Of a stretch of 64,000 bases of DNA, positions 24,930 through 34,327 are shown one piece after another. How positions within the stretch are numbered: the first letter of the stretch is position 1; each line of letters opens with the position of its first letter. The position numbers were made by a program, and so were the translations under genes. Under the pieces are notes generated by a model that saw nothing but the letters and a program-made list of their open reading frames with translations, made no database searches and was not told where the DNA came from. The DNA lies in NCBI RefSeq assembly GCF_016865365.1, contig NZ_AP024469.1, positions 3,068,501 to 3,132,500 of the forward strand. The letters are read 5' to 3'. Origin of the DNA: Geobacter sp. SVR (GTDB lineage: Bacteria > Desulfobacterota > Desulfuromonadia > Geobacterales > Pseudopelobacteraceae).

Positions 24930-27590
24930 ATGACCAAGGAACTCGCCAAGGGCTACGAGCCCCATGACGTTGAAAAACGCTGGTACGCCGAATGGGAAGG
25001 CAAAGGCTACTTCCACGCCGCCGACACCTCCGACAAAAAGCCCTACTCGATCGTCATCCCTCCCCCCAACGTCACCGGCGCCCTGCACATGGGGCATGCC
25101 CTCAACAATACTTTGCAGGACATCCTCTGCCGCTGGAAGCGGATGCAGGGCTACAACGTGCTGTGGATGCCGGGCACCGATCATGCCGGCATCGCCACCC
25201 AGAACGTGGTGGAACGCCAATTGGCAGCTCAAGGCAAGGACCGCCACGACCTGGGACGCGAAGCCTTTATCGAGCGGGTCTGGCAGTGGAAGGCCGAGTC
25301 GGGTGGGCAGATCATCGGCCAGCTGAAGCGCCTGGGCGCCTCCTGCGACTGGGAACGCGAGCGCTTCACCATGGATGAAGGGCTTTCCAAGGCGGTCCGC
25401 ACCGTGTTCGTCAAACTGTACGAAGAAGGACTGATCTACCGCGATAACCGCCTGATCAACTGGTGCCCGCGCTGCCACACCGCCCTGTCGGACATCGAGG
25501 TCGAGCACGAGGACCACAAGGGGCACCTGTGGCATATCCGCTACCCGGTGGCCGGACAGCCGGGCGCATACGTGGTGGTCGCCACCACCCGGCCGGAAAC
25601 CATGCTGGGTGATACCGCCGTGGCGGTGCATCCGGAGGACGAGCGCTACCAGGCCCTGATCGGCACAACCGTGATCCTGCCGCTGGTCAACCGCGAGATC
25701 CCGGTGGTGGCCGATGAGTATGTGGACCGCGAGTTCGGCACCGGCGTGGTCAAGATCACCCCGGCCCACGATTTCAACGACTTCGAAGTAGGACTGCGCC
25801 ACGGCCTGGACAAGATCAACGTGTTCGACGAGTCGGGCATCATCAACGCCGCCGGCCGGCAGTACGAGGGCATGGACCGCTTCGAAGCCCGGAAGCGGAT
25901 CGTGGCCGAACTGGAACAGGCTGGACTGCTGGAAAAGATCGACGACCACCCCATGTCGGTGGGGGGCTGCTACCGCTGCAAAACCGTGGTGGAGCCCTAC
26001 CTGTCGCTGCAGTGGTACGTCAAAGTCGGGCCGCTGGCCGAGCAGGCCCTGGCCGCGGTCAAGGACGGCCGCACCCGCATCGTGCCCAAGCAGTGGGAAA
26101 ATACTTATTACGACTGGATGGAGAACATCCGCGACTGGTGCATCTCGCGCCAGATCTGGTGGGGCCACCGCATCCCGGCCTGGTTCTGCGACCACTGCGA
26201 CGGCGTCACCGTTGCCATGGAAACGCCGACGAAATGCTCGAAGTGCGGCAGCGACGAGATCCGCCAGGAAACCGATGTGCTGGACACCTGGTTCTCTTCG
26301 GCCCTGTGGCCCTTCTCCACCATGGGCTGGCCGGACAAGACCGACCTGCTGAAGACCTTCTACCCCACCTCCTGTCTGGTGACCGGCTTCGACATCCTCT
26401 TCTTCTGGGTGGCCCGCATGATGATGATGGGGCTGCACTTCATGGATGAGGTACCGTTCCGGGATGTCTACATCCATGCCCTGGTACGTGATGCCCAGGG
26501 GCAGAAGATGTCCAAGTCCAAGGGCAACGTGATCGACCCGCTGACCGTGATCGACCAGTACGGCACCGATGCCTTCCGCTTCACCCTGGCCGCCTTTGCC
26601 GCCCAGGGGCGCGACATCAAGCTGGCCGAGGAACGCATCGCCGGCTACCGCAACTTCTGCAACAAGGTCTGGAACGCGGCCCGCTTCACGTTGATGAACC
26701 TGGAGGGCTTTGATCCCGATTCCGTAACCTTCGAGGAACTGAGCTTCTCGCCGGGCGACAAGTGGATCCTGCACCGCCTGAATGAAACCGCCCGGGTGTT
26801 GGACGAAACCCTGACGAGCTACCGCTACAACGAGAGCGCCATGGCGCTCTACCAGTTCACCTGGAGCGAGTTCTGCGACTGGTACCTGGAGCTGTCCAAG
26901 CAGGACCTCTACAACGGCACCCCCGAGCGCAAGCGTACCGCCCAATACGTGCTCTGGCACACCCTGGAGCACCTGCTGCGGCTGCTGCACCCCTTCATGC
27001 CCTTCATCACCGAGGAGATCTGGCAGGCCCTGCCGGGCACCAAGTCAGTTCCGACCATCATGCAGGCCCCTTACCCCGTCCCGCTGGAGACTAGGAACTT
27101 CCCCGAGGCAGCGGCCGAGATGGAGCGCGTCATGGCGGTCATCAACGGCATCCGCAACATCCGCGGCGAGATGGAAGTGCCTCCCTCCAAGGAGATCGCA
27201 GTGATCCTCTCCTGCACCGGCGAAGATAGCCTGCGCCTGCTGGAGCACAACCAGGGCGCCATCAAGGCCCTGGCCCGCGTCTCGGACCTGACGACCGGTG
27301 TCGGCCTCGACAAACCGGAGGATGCCTCGATCCAGGTGGCGGGAGACGTGCAGATCTTCGTGCCGCTCAAAGGGCTGGTCAACGTGGAGGAGGAGGAAAA
27401 GCGCCTGCTGAAGGAGATCGGCAAGATCGAGAAAGAAATCGAGATGTTCTCCAAAAAGCTGTCCAACCCCAGCTTCGTGGATCGCGCACCGGCCGATGTG
27501 GTGGCCAAGGAGCGCGAAAAACTAGCCGAAGTGACCGGCAAGAAACAGGTGCTGGAAGAGAGCCTTGTAAAAATCAGGAGCCTGCGGTAA
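24930..27590 (+). CDS. valS: valyl-tRNA synthetase
   Basis: Class I aminoacyl-tRNA synthetase, 886 residues, which charges tRNA-Val and edits threonine. The HIGH motif is in PPNVTGALHMGHAL, the KMSKS loop is GQKMSKSKGN, and the editing insertion has TTRPETMLGDTAVAVHPEDERY. A C-terminal coiled coil (about residues 815-886, rich in Glu and Lys) matches the tRNA-binding arm of ValS. The start at 24930 follows AGAAAAGG. It is followed by a palindromic repeat and nadK. Confidence 0.98.
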   Translation: MTKELAKGYEPHDVEKRWYAEWEGKGYFHAADTSDKKPYSIVIPPPNVTGALHMGHALNNTLQDILCRWKRMQGYNVLWMPGTDHAGIATQNVVERQLAAQGKDRHDLGREAFIERVWQWKAESGGQIIGQLKRLGASCDWERERFTMDEGLSKAVRTVFVKLYEEGLIYRDNRLINWCPRCHTALSDIEVEHEDHKGHLWHIRYPVAGQPGAYVVVATTRPETMLGDTAVAVHPEDERYQALIGTTVILPLVNREIPVVADEYVDREFGTGVVKITPAHDFNDFEVGLRHGLDKINVFDESGIINAAGRQYEGMDRFEARKRIVAELEQAGLLEKIDDHPMSVGGCYRCKTVVEPYLSLQWYVKVGPLAEQALAAVKDGRTRIVPKQWENTYYDWMENIRDWCISRQIWWGHRIPAWFCDHCDGVTVAMETPTKCSKCGSDEIRQETDVLDTWFSSALWPFSTMGWPDKTDLLKTFYPTSCLVTGFDILFFWVARMMMMGLHFMDEVPFRDVYIHALVRDAQGQKMSKSKGNVIDPLTVIDQYGTDAFRFTLAAFAAQGRDIKLAEERIAGYRNFCNKVWNAARFTLMNLEGFDPDSVTFEELSFSPGDKWILHRLNETARVLDETLTSYRYNESAMALYQFTWSEFCDWYLELSKQDLYNGTPERKRTAQYVLWHTLEHLLRLLHPFMPFITEEIWQALPGTKSVPTIMQAPYPVPLETRNFPEAAAEMERVMAVINGIRNIRGEMEVPPSKEIAVILSCTGEDSLRLLEHNQGAIKALARVSDLTTGVGLDKPEDASIQVAGDVQIFVPLKGLVNVEEEEKRLLKEIGKIEKEIEMFSKKLSNPSFVDRAPADVVAKEREKLAEVTGKKQVLEESLVKIRSLR

Positions 27591-27605
27591 CAGCTTAAAG
27601 GCATG

Positions 27606-27714
27606 TGCCACAGAGGGCACAGAGTTCACAGAGAAAATCAGGTTGGTATACTTCTCTTCACCGGCGCGGACTTAAATTGTTTTTTTGTTGTGATTCCTCT
27701 GTGTTCTCTGTGGC
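27606..27714. repeat. CACAGAG palindromic element, copy 1
   Basis: Left side CCACAGAGGGCACAGAG with a further CACAGAG, right side CTCTGTGTTCTCTGTGG in inverted orientation, enclosing about 60 bases. It occupies most of the valS-nadK gap; the same design recurs in the next two gaps. Confidence 0.75.
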
Positions 27715-27751
27715 GGACTTTTTTCAGGATAATTCGAATCGGGATTGAACC

Positions 27752-28612
27752 ATGATCCAGTACGTCGCCATATTTGCCAAAGTGCACGACCCCCGCTGCC
27801 AGAAGGTGGCCAGCGAGCTGATCGCCTGGCTGGAGCAGAAGGGCTGTACCCCCCTGGTGGACCCGCACCTGACCGCCAGCCTCGGCTATCCGCGCGAGCT
27901 TTCCGAAGAGGAAATCCGCGACCAGGCTGAGATGGTGGTGGTGCTGGGGGGCGATGGCACGCTGATCTCGGTGGCCCGGCTCTTCAGCGGCCGGGATGTC
28001 CCCATCCTGGGTGTCAACCTGGGCAGCCTTGGATTCCTGACCGAAATCACGCTGGAGGAGCTCTATCCGCGCCTGGAGCGCTGTCTCAAGGGGGACCCGC
28101 GCGTCTCGGATCGGATGATGCTGGAGGTGACGGTCTACCGCGACGGCAAGCAGATCGAAAAGAACAACGTGCTGAACGACATGGTCATCAACAAGGGGGC
28201 ATTGGCCCGCATCGTAGACCTGGAAACCAAGATCAACCGGCACATCCTGACCACCTACAAGGCCGATGGTCTGATCATCTCCACCCCCACCGGCTCCACC
28301 GGTTATTCCCTCTCTGCCGGCGGCCCCATCATACACCCGCAGATGAACTGCATCGCCATCACCCCGATCTGCCCCCACACCCTGACCAACCGACCGATCG
28401 TGGTGCCGGACGAGTCGATCATCTCGGTCACCGTGACCTCGTCCCACGATGAAAAGGTCTACCTGACCCTGGACGGCCAGGTCGGTTTCAAGCTACAGCA
28501 GGGGGACTCGATCGAGGTGCGTCGGGCACTCAAGACCACCGCTCTGATCATGTCCCGCAGCCGCGACTATTTCGAGGTACTAAGGACCAAGCTGAAGTGG
28601 GGAGAGCGGTAA
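27752..28612 (+). CDS. nadK: NAD kinase
   Basis: Phosphorylates NAD to NADP. The 286-residue protein has the hallmark GGDGT in VVLGGDGTLIS, the NLGSLGFLTEI segment, the ND motif in NDMVINKGALARI and TPTGSTGYSLSAGGPIIHP of the C-terminal domain. Length is normal. No strong binding site precedes the ATG at 27752. It is followed by another palindromic repeat and then recN, an order common in many bacteria (nadK-recN). Confidence 0.96.
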   Translation: MIQYVAIFAKVHDPRCQKVASELIAWLEQKGCTPLVDPHLTASLGYPRELSEEEIRDQAEMVVVLGGDGTLISVARLFSGRDVPILGVNLGSLGFLTEITLEELYPRLERCLKGDPRVSDRMMLEVTVYRDGKQIEKNNVLNDMVINKGALARIVDLETKINRHILTTYKADGLIISTPTGSTGYSLSAGGPIIHPQMNCIAITPICPHTLTNRPIVVPDESIISVTVTSSHDEKVYLTLDGQVGFKLQQGDSIEVRRALKTTALIMSRSRDYFEVLRTKLKWGER

Positions 28613-28619
28613 GAGTTCT

Positions 28620-28824
28620 GCCGCAGAGACGCGGAGACACTAAAAACACATGCCACAAGACACAGAGCATGGAGAAACACCGGGAAAGAGAAAGATATGG
28701 CACACGGAAAAAGCGGAAACGGCGGAAACACAGAATATAACTGAACCGCCTTGATCCGTTTCTACCGCCTTTTCCGTGTTCTATGTTTGATTTTTCTGTG
28801 TTGTCTGCGATCTCTGTGGCAGAC
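28620..28824. repeat. CACAGAG palindromic element, copy 2
   Basis: A left GCCGCAGAGACGCGGAGACAC side and right TCTCTGTGGCAGA side, with an inner inverted pair ACACGGAAAAAGCGG (28702-28716) and CCGCCTTTTCCGTGT (28765-28779) matching at 14 of 15 positions. The nested arms would form one long hairpin in the nadK-recN gap. Confidence 0.7.
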
Positions 28825-28866
28825 GTGAAATCCGCGTCAGATTGATCATACAAGTAAGGAACAGAT

Positions 28867-30534
28867 ATGCTGACCGACCTGCACATCAGGAACATTGCCA
28901 TCATCGACCAGCTGCAGCTCTCGTTCAAGCCGGGCCTGACCATGCTGACCGGCGAGACCGGGGCGGGCAAGTCGATCATCATCGACGCAGTTGGTCTGAT
29001 CATGGGGGGACGCGCCTCCAGCGACCTGATCCGTTCCGGCGAAGAAGAGGCAGTGGTTGAGGCGCTGTTCGACATCGCGGACCGGCCGGAGCTGAAGGAG
29101 TTTCTGAGCGAATCCGGCTTCGAATGCGACGGTGAGCTACTGGTCAAGCGTGCCATTTCCCGTTCCGGCAAGAACCGGATTTTCATCAACGGCGCCATGG
29201 CGACCCTGGCACTGTTGACCGACCTCTCCCGCCAATTGATCAACATCTACGGCCAGCACGAATCCCAGACCCTGCTCAGACCGGAAAACCAGCTGCTGCT
29301 GCTGGACGCCTTTGCCGGCTGCCAGACGCTACGCAGCGAATTTTCGGTGCTGCACGGACAGTTGCAGGCGGTGCGGCAGCGCCTGGAACACCTGGACGAG
29401 CAGGAGCGCGAGGCGGAGCGCCGGCTGGACCTGCTCTCCTTCCAATCGGCAGAGATCGCCGAAGCCCGGCTTCAGCCGGGCGAGGATGCGGAGTTGGAGG
29501 AGCAACGCCGGGTGCTGGCCCATGCGGAGAAGCTGGGTAACACCAGCGCCGAGGCCTTTGAGCGGCTCTACGACGGAGACGGCGCCATCCTGGGGCAGTT
29601 ACGGCGGATCTCGGCCTCGGTGGCCGAAATTGCATCCATCGACCATGGTCTGTCCGAGCTGGCAGCCGGCCTGGAGGGGACCTACCTGCAGCTTGAGGAT
29701 GCCGCCATCTCCCTGCGGGATTACGCTTCGCGCATCGAAACGGATCCTGCCGCGCTGCGCAGTGTCGACGATCGTCTCGACCAGGTCGGCCGTCTCAAGA
29801 AGAAGTACGGGGTCACGATCGAAGAGATATTGGCCTTCAAACAGCAGATCGACCAGGAACTGGAGGGATTGCGGGGGCGCGAACAGGACCGGCTGCACCT
29901 GGAACAGGAGTCCGAGCGGCTGACAACCGAACTGGGCTCCCTGGGGAGCAACTTGACGAAGCGCCGGGCTGAAGCGGCAGCCGCCCTGAAAACTGCTCTG
30001 GAGGCCGAGGCGCACCAACTGGCCATGAAGAACGCCGTTATCGAGGCGGCTCTGTTGCCGCTGCCCGAACCGCGCGCCACCGGCTGCGAACGGGTCGAGT
30101 TTCTCTTTTCCCCCAACCCGGGCGAAACGCCGCGCCCACTGGCCAAGATCGCCTCGGGTGGCGAGCTGTCGCGCCTGATGCTGGCCATCAAGCAGGTGCT
30201 GCCCGAGGGGGATGTACCCAGCCTGGTGTTCGACGAGGTCGATACCGGTATCGGCGGCGCCGTCTCGGAACTGGTGGGGGCCAAGCTGAAGAATGTGGCT
30301 GCCCGTCAGCAGGTGCTCTGCATCACCCATCTGCCGCAGGTGGCGGCATTCGCCGACCAGCACCTGCGGGTCGAGAAGCGGATCGAAAACGGCAGGACCT
30401 CCACGTCGGTTACCATGCTGGATACCGTCGCGCGCACGGAGGAGATCGCCCGCATGCTGGGAGGGACCACCATCACCGACACCACCCGCCGGCACGCCGA
30501 CGAGATGCTCGCCGCGGCGGCCGCCAGAACCTAG
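28867..30534 (+). CDS. recN: DNA repair protein RecN
   Basis: SMC-like ATPase for double-strand break repair, 555 residues. Walker A GETGAGKSIIIDAVGL, a central coiled coil (about residues 160-380, rich in Glu, Gln, Leu and Arg), ABC signature ASGGELSRLMLAIKQVL and Walker B SLVFDEVDTGIGG, then ITHLPQVAAFAD. AAGGA precedes the ATG. No SOS box was recognised in the leader, which is filled by a palindromic repeat. Confidence 0.97.
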   Translation: MLTDLHIRNIAIIDQLQLSFKPGLTMLTGETGAGKSIIIDAVGLIMGGRASSDLIRSGEEEAVVEALFDIADRPELKEFLSESGFECDGELLVKRAISRSGKNRIFINGAMATLALLTDLSRQLINIYGQHESQTLLRPENQLLLLDAFAGCQTLRSEFSVLHGQLQAVRQRLEHLDEQEREAERRLDLLSFQSAEIAEARLQPGEDAELEEQRRVLAHAEKLGNTSAEAFERLYDGDGAILGQLRRISASVAEIASIDHGLSELAAGLEGTYLQLEDAAISLRDYASRIETDPAALRSVDDRLDQVGRLKKKYGVTIEEILAFKQQIDQELEGLRGREQDRLHLEQESERLTTELGSLGSNLTKRRAEAAAALKTALEAEAHQLAMKNAVIEAALLPLPEPRATGCERVEFLFSPNPGETPRPLAKIASGGELSRLMLAIKQVLPEGDVPSLVFDEVDTGIGGAVSELVGAKLKNVAARQQVLCITHLPQVAAFADQHLRVEKRIENGRTSTSVTMLDTVARTEEIARMLGGTTITDTTRRHADEMLAAAAART

Positions 30535-30573
30535 CGGCTCAGATCCTCCATTCTGCCTCTACAAAAGCCATTC

Positions 30574-30853
30574 GGCCACAGAGACACAGGGTCCGGCGTG
30601 AATCCGTGAGGCTTTCCAGCCTCCACTCGCTACCCGTGCCTCTGCTCTCGCATTTCCGCCATAAAGCCCGTTCGGGCGAAGATGAAGCGCCACTGGCGGT
30701 ATGAAGCGGAACTGGCGACGATCGAGCCCCGGCATGACGTTCGCTGCGGCTTCCAAGTCTCACGGATTCAGGTACGGCAGAGCACAAAATGTGTTCCCGC
30801 ACAAAATGGGTGATTCAGGTTAAGGGTACTTTTCTCTGTGACCCCTGTGGCTA
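30574..30853. repeat. CACAGAG palindromic element, copy 3, with inner inverted repeat
   Basis: GCCACAGAGACACAGG on the left and CTCTGTGACCCCTGTGGC on the right bracket the recN-DUF523 gap. Inside lies a perfect 11-bp inverted repeat, GAATCCGTGAG (30600-30610) and CTCACGGATTC (30759-30769), around about 150 GC-rich bases with small hairpins. No gene is supported in 30535-30890. Confidence 0.65.
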
Positions 30854-30890
30854 ATCGCCCTTCTGAGATTTACACAGGCAGGAGAGCATC

Positions 30891-31838
30891 ATGACCGAAC
30901 CGATTGCGATAGGCGTCAGTTCCTGTTTGTTGGGCGAAAAGGTCCGATATAACGGGGAACACAAGCTCGACCGCTACATCACCGAGACCCTGGGACGGTT
31001 CTTCAGCCTGGTGCCGGTCTGCCCGGAGGTCGGCTGCGGACTGCCAATTCCCCGCGAGCCCATGCGGCTGGAGGGAGACCCATCCGCACCCCGCCTGATG
31101 ACCATCTCCACCCGCATCGATCTGACCGACCGGATGACCGCCTTTTGCGAAACGAAACTGAAGGAGCTGGAACAGGCCGACCTGTGCGGCTTCATCTTCA
31201 AAGAGGGCTCCCCCAGCTCGGGCCTACGGCGGGTCGGGGTGTATCGGGAGCAAAAGAGGATCGCACACGGAAGCGGGCTGTTCGCCGCCGCCTTTGTACG
31301 GCATTTTCCGCTCCTGCCGGTGGAGGAGGAGGGGCGCCTGAGCGATCCCGCAGTGCGGGAAAACTTCATCGAACGGGTCTTCTGCTGCCGCCGCTGGAAG
31401 AACTTTCTGCGGCAGGGGTGCGACCGGGGTGGGCTGGTGGAATTCCACGCCGACCACAAGCTGTTGCAGATGGCCCACAGCCCGCAGCTCTGCCGCGAGA
31501 TGGGGGCCCTGGTCGGACAGCCGGGCGAACTGGAACACGGGGAGCTTTTCCGGCGTTACGAAACACTGCTGATGCGGGCCATGGCACTTCCGGCCACGGT
31601 CGGCAAGCACACCAACGTGCTGATGCACATCATGGGCTACTTCAAGCGGCAGCTGGCCGATCGGGAAAAAGCGGAGCTGCTGGTTGCCATCGAACAGTAC
31701 CACCAGCTGACGGTGCCGCTGATCGTTCCGCTCACCCTGCTGAAGCACTACGCGCACACCTGCGGCCAGCAGTACCTCCAGCGGCAGGTCTACCTGAACC
31801 CGCACCCCACCGAACTGATGCTGCGCAATCACGCCTGA
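30891..31838 (+). CDS. DUF523 and DUF1722 domain protein
   Basis: A 315-residue fusion of two domains often found together. The N-terminal DUF523 part (about residues 1-150) has SSCLLGEKVRYNG and VCPEVGCGLPIPREPM with conserved cysteines; the C-terminal DUF1722 part has HTNVLMHIMGYFK and the end HPTELMLRNHA. The molecular function is not established; E. coli has the DUF1722 protein YbgA next to photolyase. GGCAGGAGAG lies upstream of the ATG. It is convergent with the slipin gene. Confidence 0.9.
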   Translation: MTEPIAIGVSSCLLGEKVRYNGEHKLDRYITETLGRFFSLVPVCPEVGCGLPIPREPMRLEGDPSAPRLMTISTRIDLTDRMTAFCETKLKELEQADLCGFIFKEGSPSSGLRRVGVYREQKRIAHGSGLFAAAFVRHFPLLPVEEEGRLSDPAVRENFIERVFCCRRWKNFLRQGCDRGGLVEFHADHKLLQMAHSPQLCREMGALVGQPGELEHGELFRRYETLLMRAMALPATVGKHTNVLMHIMGYFKRQLADREKAELLVAIEQYHQLTVPLIVPLTLLKHYAHTCGQQYLQRQVYLNPHPTELMLRNHA

Positions 31839-31870
31839 CCCTTCCCCCGCCCCGCGGACTGTTCATGGGG

Positions 31871-32638
31871 TCACGCCTTCTCCCGCTGTTGCATGAACAT
31901 CTTGATCAGGTCGATCGGCACCGGGAAGACCACGGTTGAATTCTTTTCGGAGGATATTTCGGTCAGGGTCTGCAAGTAGCGCAGCTGCAGGGCGGTCGGC
32001 TCCATGGCCAGAACGTTGGCCGCCTGGGCCAGTTTCTCCGAGGCTTGCAGTTCCCCTTCGGCATGGATCACCTTGGAGCGCCGCTCGCGTTCCGCCTCGG
32101 CCTGCCGGGCAATGGCACGCTGCATTTCCTGGGGCAGATCGATATTCTTGACCTCCACCGTGGCCACCTTGACTCCCCAGGGGCCGGTGTGCCGATCGAG
32201 AATCTCCTGCAACTCCTTGTTGATCTTTTCCCGGTTCGAAAGAAGCTCGTCCAGGTCCACCTGGCCGAGCACGCTCCGCAGAGTGGTTTGGGAGAGCTGG
32301 CTGGTGGCGTAGAGGTAATCCTCCACCTCCACGATCGCCCTCTGGGGCTCTATCACCCGGAAATAGATCACCGCCGACACCTTGACCGTAACGTTGTCAT
32401 GGGTAATCACGTCCTGGGGGGGCACCTCGAAAGCCACCGTCCGCAGCGTCACCCGCACCAGCCGGTCCACCCCCGGAATGATGAAGAACAGCCCCGGTCC
32501 CCGCACTCCGGCCATGCGCCCCAGCCGGAACAGCACCCCCCGTTCGTATTCCGGCAGAATCCGCACTGCGCTGCTGACGAACATCACCGCCAGGCCGAAC
32601 AGAAACAGGAGCGGTATGTAGTTGAAGATGTCGAACAT
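31871..32638 (-). CDS. slipin (SPFH/band 7 membrane protein)
   Basis: A 255-residue stomatin-like protein with an N-terminal membrane segment ([19 protein letters not shown]), the band 7 domain ([39 protein letters not shown]) and a coiled C terminus with [19 protein letters not shown]. Slipins assemble in membrane microdomains and pair with NfeD proteases. It lies 90 bases downstream of nfeD on the same strand, the classic arrangement. AGGAGGT precedes the ATG. Confidence 0.93.
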   Translation of the reverse strand: MFDIFNYIPLLFLFGLAVMFVSSAVRILPEYERGVLFRLGRMAGVRGPGLFFIIPGVDRLVRVTLRTVAFEVPPQDVITHDNVTVKVSAVIYFRVIEPQRAIVEVEDYLYATSQLSQTTLRSVLGQVDLDELLSNREKINKELQEILDRHTGPWGVKVATVEVKNIDLPQEMQRAIARQAEAERERRSKVIHAEGELQASEKLAQAANVLAMEPTALQLRYLQTLTEISSEKNSTVVFPVPIDLIKMFMQQREKA

Positions 32639-32728
32639 GATGACCTCCTGCCAGGGAATTCCTCCGGATCAGTGAGACATCCACCCGGAATTACTACCGC
32701 ACGTGAGCGTTCCGCTCCTCGGTCGCGA

Positions 32729-34009
32729 TCACCGCTCCGGGAGCCTTTTCACCTTGAGCCGCATTCCCTCCACCCCCTCCACCGTGATCCGGCTGCCCGC
32801 ATCGATCGCCTCGTCGCTCCAGGCATCCCAGTATTCGCCGGTCACGAAAACCTTTCCTCCTGCTCGCGCGATGCCGCTTTCGGCTGTTCCCGCCTGTCCG
32901 ATCAGCCCTTCCCGGCCGGTGACCGGCTGCCGGCGATGAACGCGCAGCGCCTTGGTAATGACGACCACGAAAAATCCGGTCGTGGAAAGCACCGTTACTG
33001 CAATCACGCTCCAGGAGACACGCAGGAAGGGGGCTGACGACTCGAACAGCAGCAGTGAGCCGAGTATCATCGAAACCACCCCGCCTACGGTCAGCATACC
33101 GTGGGATACGACCTTGATCTCTGCCACCAGGAAAACCAGCGCCAGCAGGATCAGCAGAATGCCGGCATAGTTGACCGGCAGCGCCTGAAACGCGAAAAAG
33201 GCCAGGATCAGGCAGATCCCCCCCACCACCCCCGGCAGGATCGCCCCCGGATTGGACAGCTCGAAGAACAGCCCCATCATGCCCAGCATCATCAGGACAT
33301 AGGCTATGTTGGGGTTGCTGATGGCACTCAGGATCCGCTCCGCGCTTCCCATCTCCGCCGTTACCACCTCTGCACCGGCCAGCCGCAGCACTGTATCCTG
33401 CGCTCCGCGCCTGAGGTGCCGTCCGTCCAATTGCTGCAGCAGATCCTTCCTGTCCCGCGCAATCAGGTCGATCACCTTTCCCGCCAGGGCCCGTTCGGCA
33501 CTGACGGAAAGGCTGTCGCGCACCATCTGGCGCGCCAGGGCCTCATCCCGTCCCCGGGTGCGAGCAATTCCCTCTGCGTAGGCCACGGCGTCGTTAACCA
33601 CCTTGGCCTCCATGGTTTTATCGCTCTTTTCTCCCAACGCCACGGGATGAGCTGCACCGATGGTGGTGCCGGGCGCCATGGCGGCAACATCCGCTGCCAG
33701 GGCGATAATCGCTCCGGCCGAGGCGGCCCTGGCTCCGGAAGGGGCCACATACACCACCACCGGGACCGGACTGGCCATGATGTCCCTGACCATCTCCCGC
33801 ATGGCCGTATCGAGCCCCCCCGGGGTATCCATCTCGATCAGCACCAGCCGGTCATGCCGCCGGGCGGCCTCGTTCAGGTTGCGATGCAGGAAGTGGGCGG
33901 TTATGGGCGTGATCGGCGCACTGATCCCGAGCGCCCGTATCCCGGCACCGTCGGCCGGCGCCAGTGTTGCGAACGCAAACAACGCGATGCCCAAAACGAT
34001 CAGACGCAT
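32729..34009 (-). CDS. nfeD: NfeD-family membrane serine protease
   Basis: A 426-residue long-form NfeD: signal peptide, ClpP-like periplasmic protease domain (about 25-220), four to five membrane helices (about 225-360) and a C-terminal OB-fold NfeD domain (GREGLIGQAGTAESGIA...). The nucleophile is Ser97 in SGARAASAGA and the likely general base Lys lies in MEAKVVNDA near residue 136, matching the Ser-Lys dyad of archaeal stomatin-specific proteases. Its expected partner and substrate is the slipin encoded next. Confidence 0.93.
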   Translation of the reverse strand: MRLIVLGIALFAFATLAPADGAGIRALGISAPITPITAHFLHRNLNEAARRHDRLVLIEMDTPGGLDTAMREMVRDIMASPVPVVVYVAPSGARAASAGAIIALAADVAAMAPGTTIGAAHPVALGEKSDKTMEAKVVNDAVAYAEGIARTRGRDEALARQMVRDSLSVSAERALAGKVIDLIARDRKDLLQQLDGRHLRRGAQDTVLRLAGAEVVTAEMGSAERILSAISNPNIAYVLMMLGMMGLFFELSNPGAILPGVVGGICLILAFFAFQALPVNYAGILLILLALVFLVAEIKVVSHGMLTVGGVVSMILGSLLLFESSAPFLRVSWSVIAVTVLSTTGFFVVVITKALRVHRRQPVTGREGLIGQAGTAESGIARAGGKVFVTGEYWDAWSDEAIDAGSRITVEGVEGMRLKVKRLPER

Positions 34010-34327
34010 GACAATCCCTCGATGGTGCTGCTGGTTACATTATACGGTATTTCCCGGGGGGCACAAAAACCTCCTCCGGTTGGGACCGGAACTCGAAGCG
34101 TGCGTCATCCCTCGTCCCCGGAAACCTGAAGTCCCCGGTTCATTTACATGCCGGAAAAATGCAGTACCATGGACATAGGATGCAGTACCCGCCGTAACCG
34201 TGGATTGCCGCTGTTGAACTGTGTTTCGCCGCAACCGGAGTTGCGGTTGCAGCCACTGCAGTGCATGATCGGGCGGAAACAAGACCGGGGAATGGGCCCG
34301 GATGGCCGGGTCCGGAAGGAACGTGAG

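Noticed and set aside
24766-24933. A 55-residue frame whose stop overlaps the valS ATG, considered as a leader peptide
   Set aside because: It has no Shine-Dalgarno, is not rich in valine, overlaps the best valS promoter and has codon usage unlike the neighbours.
24882-26990. A 702-codon minus-strand open frame opposite valS
   Set aside because: It lies entirely against a certain valS, has low-complexity Gly/His/Val composition typical of antisense frames in GC-rich DNA, and shows no motif.
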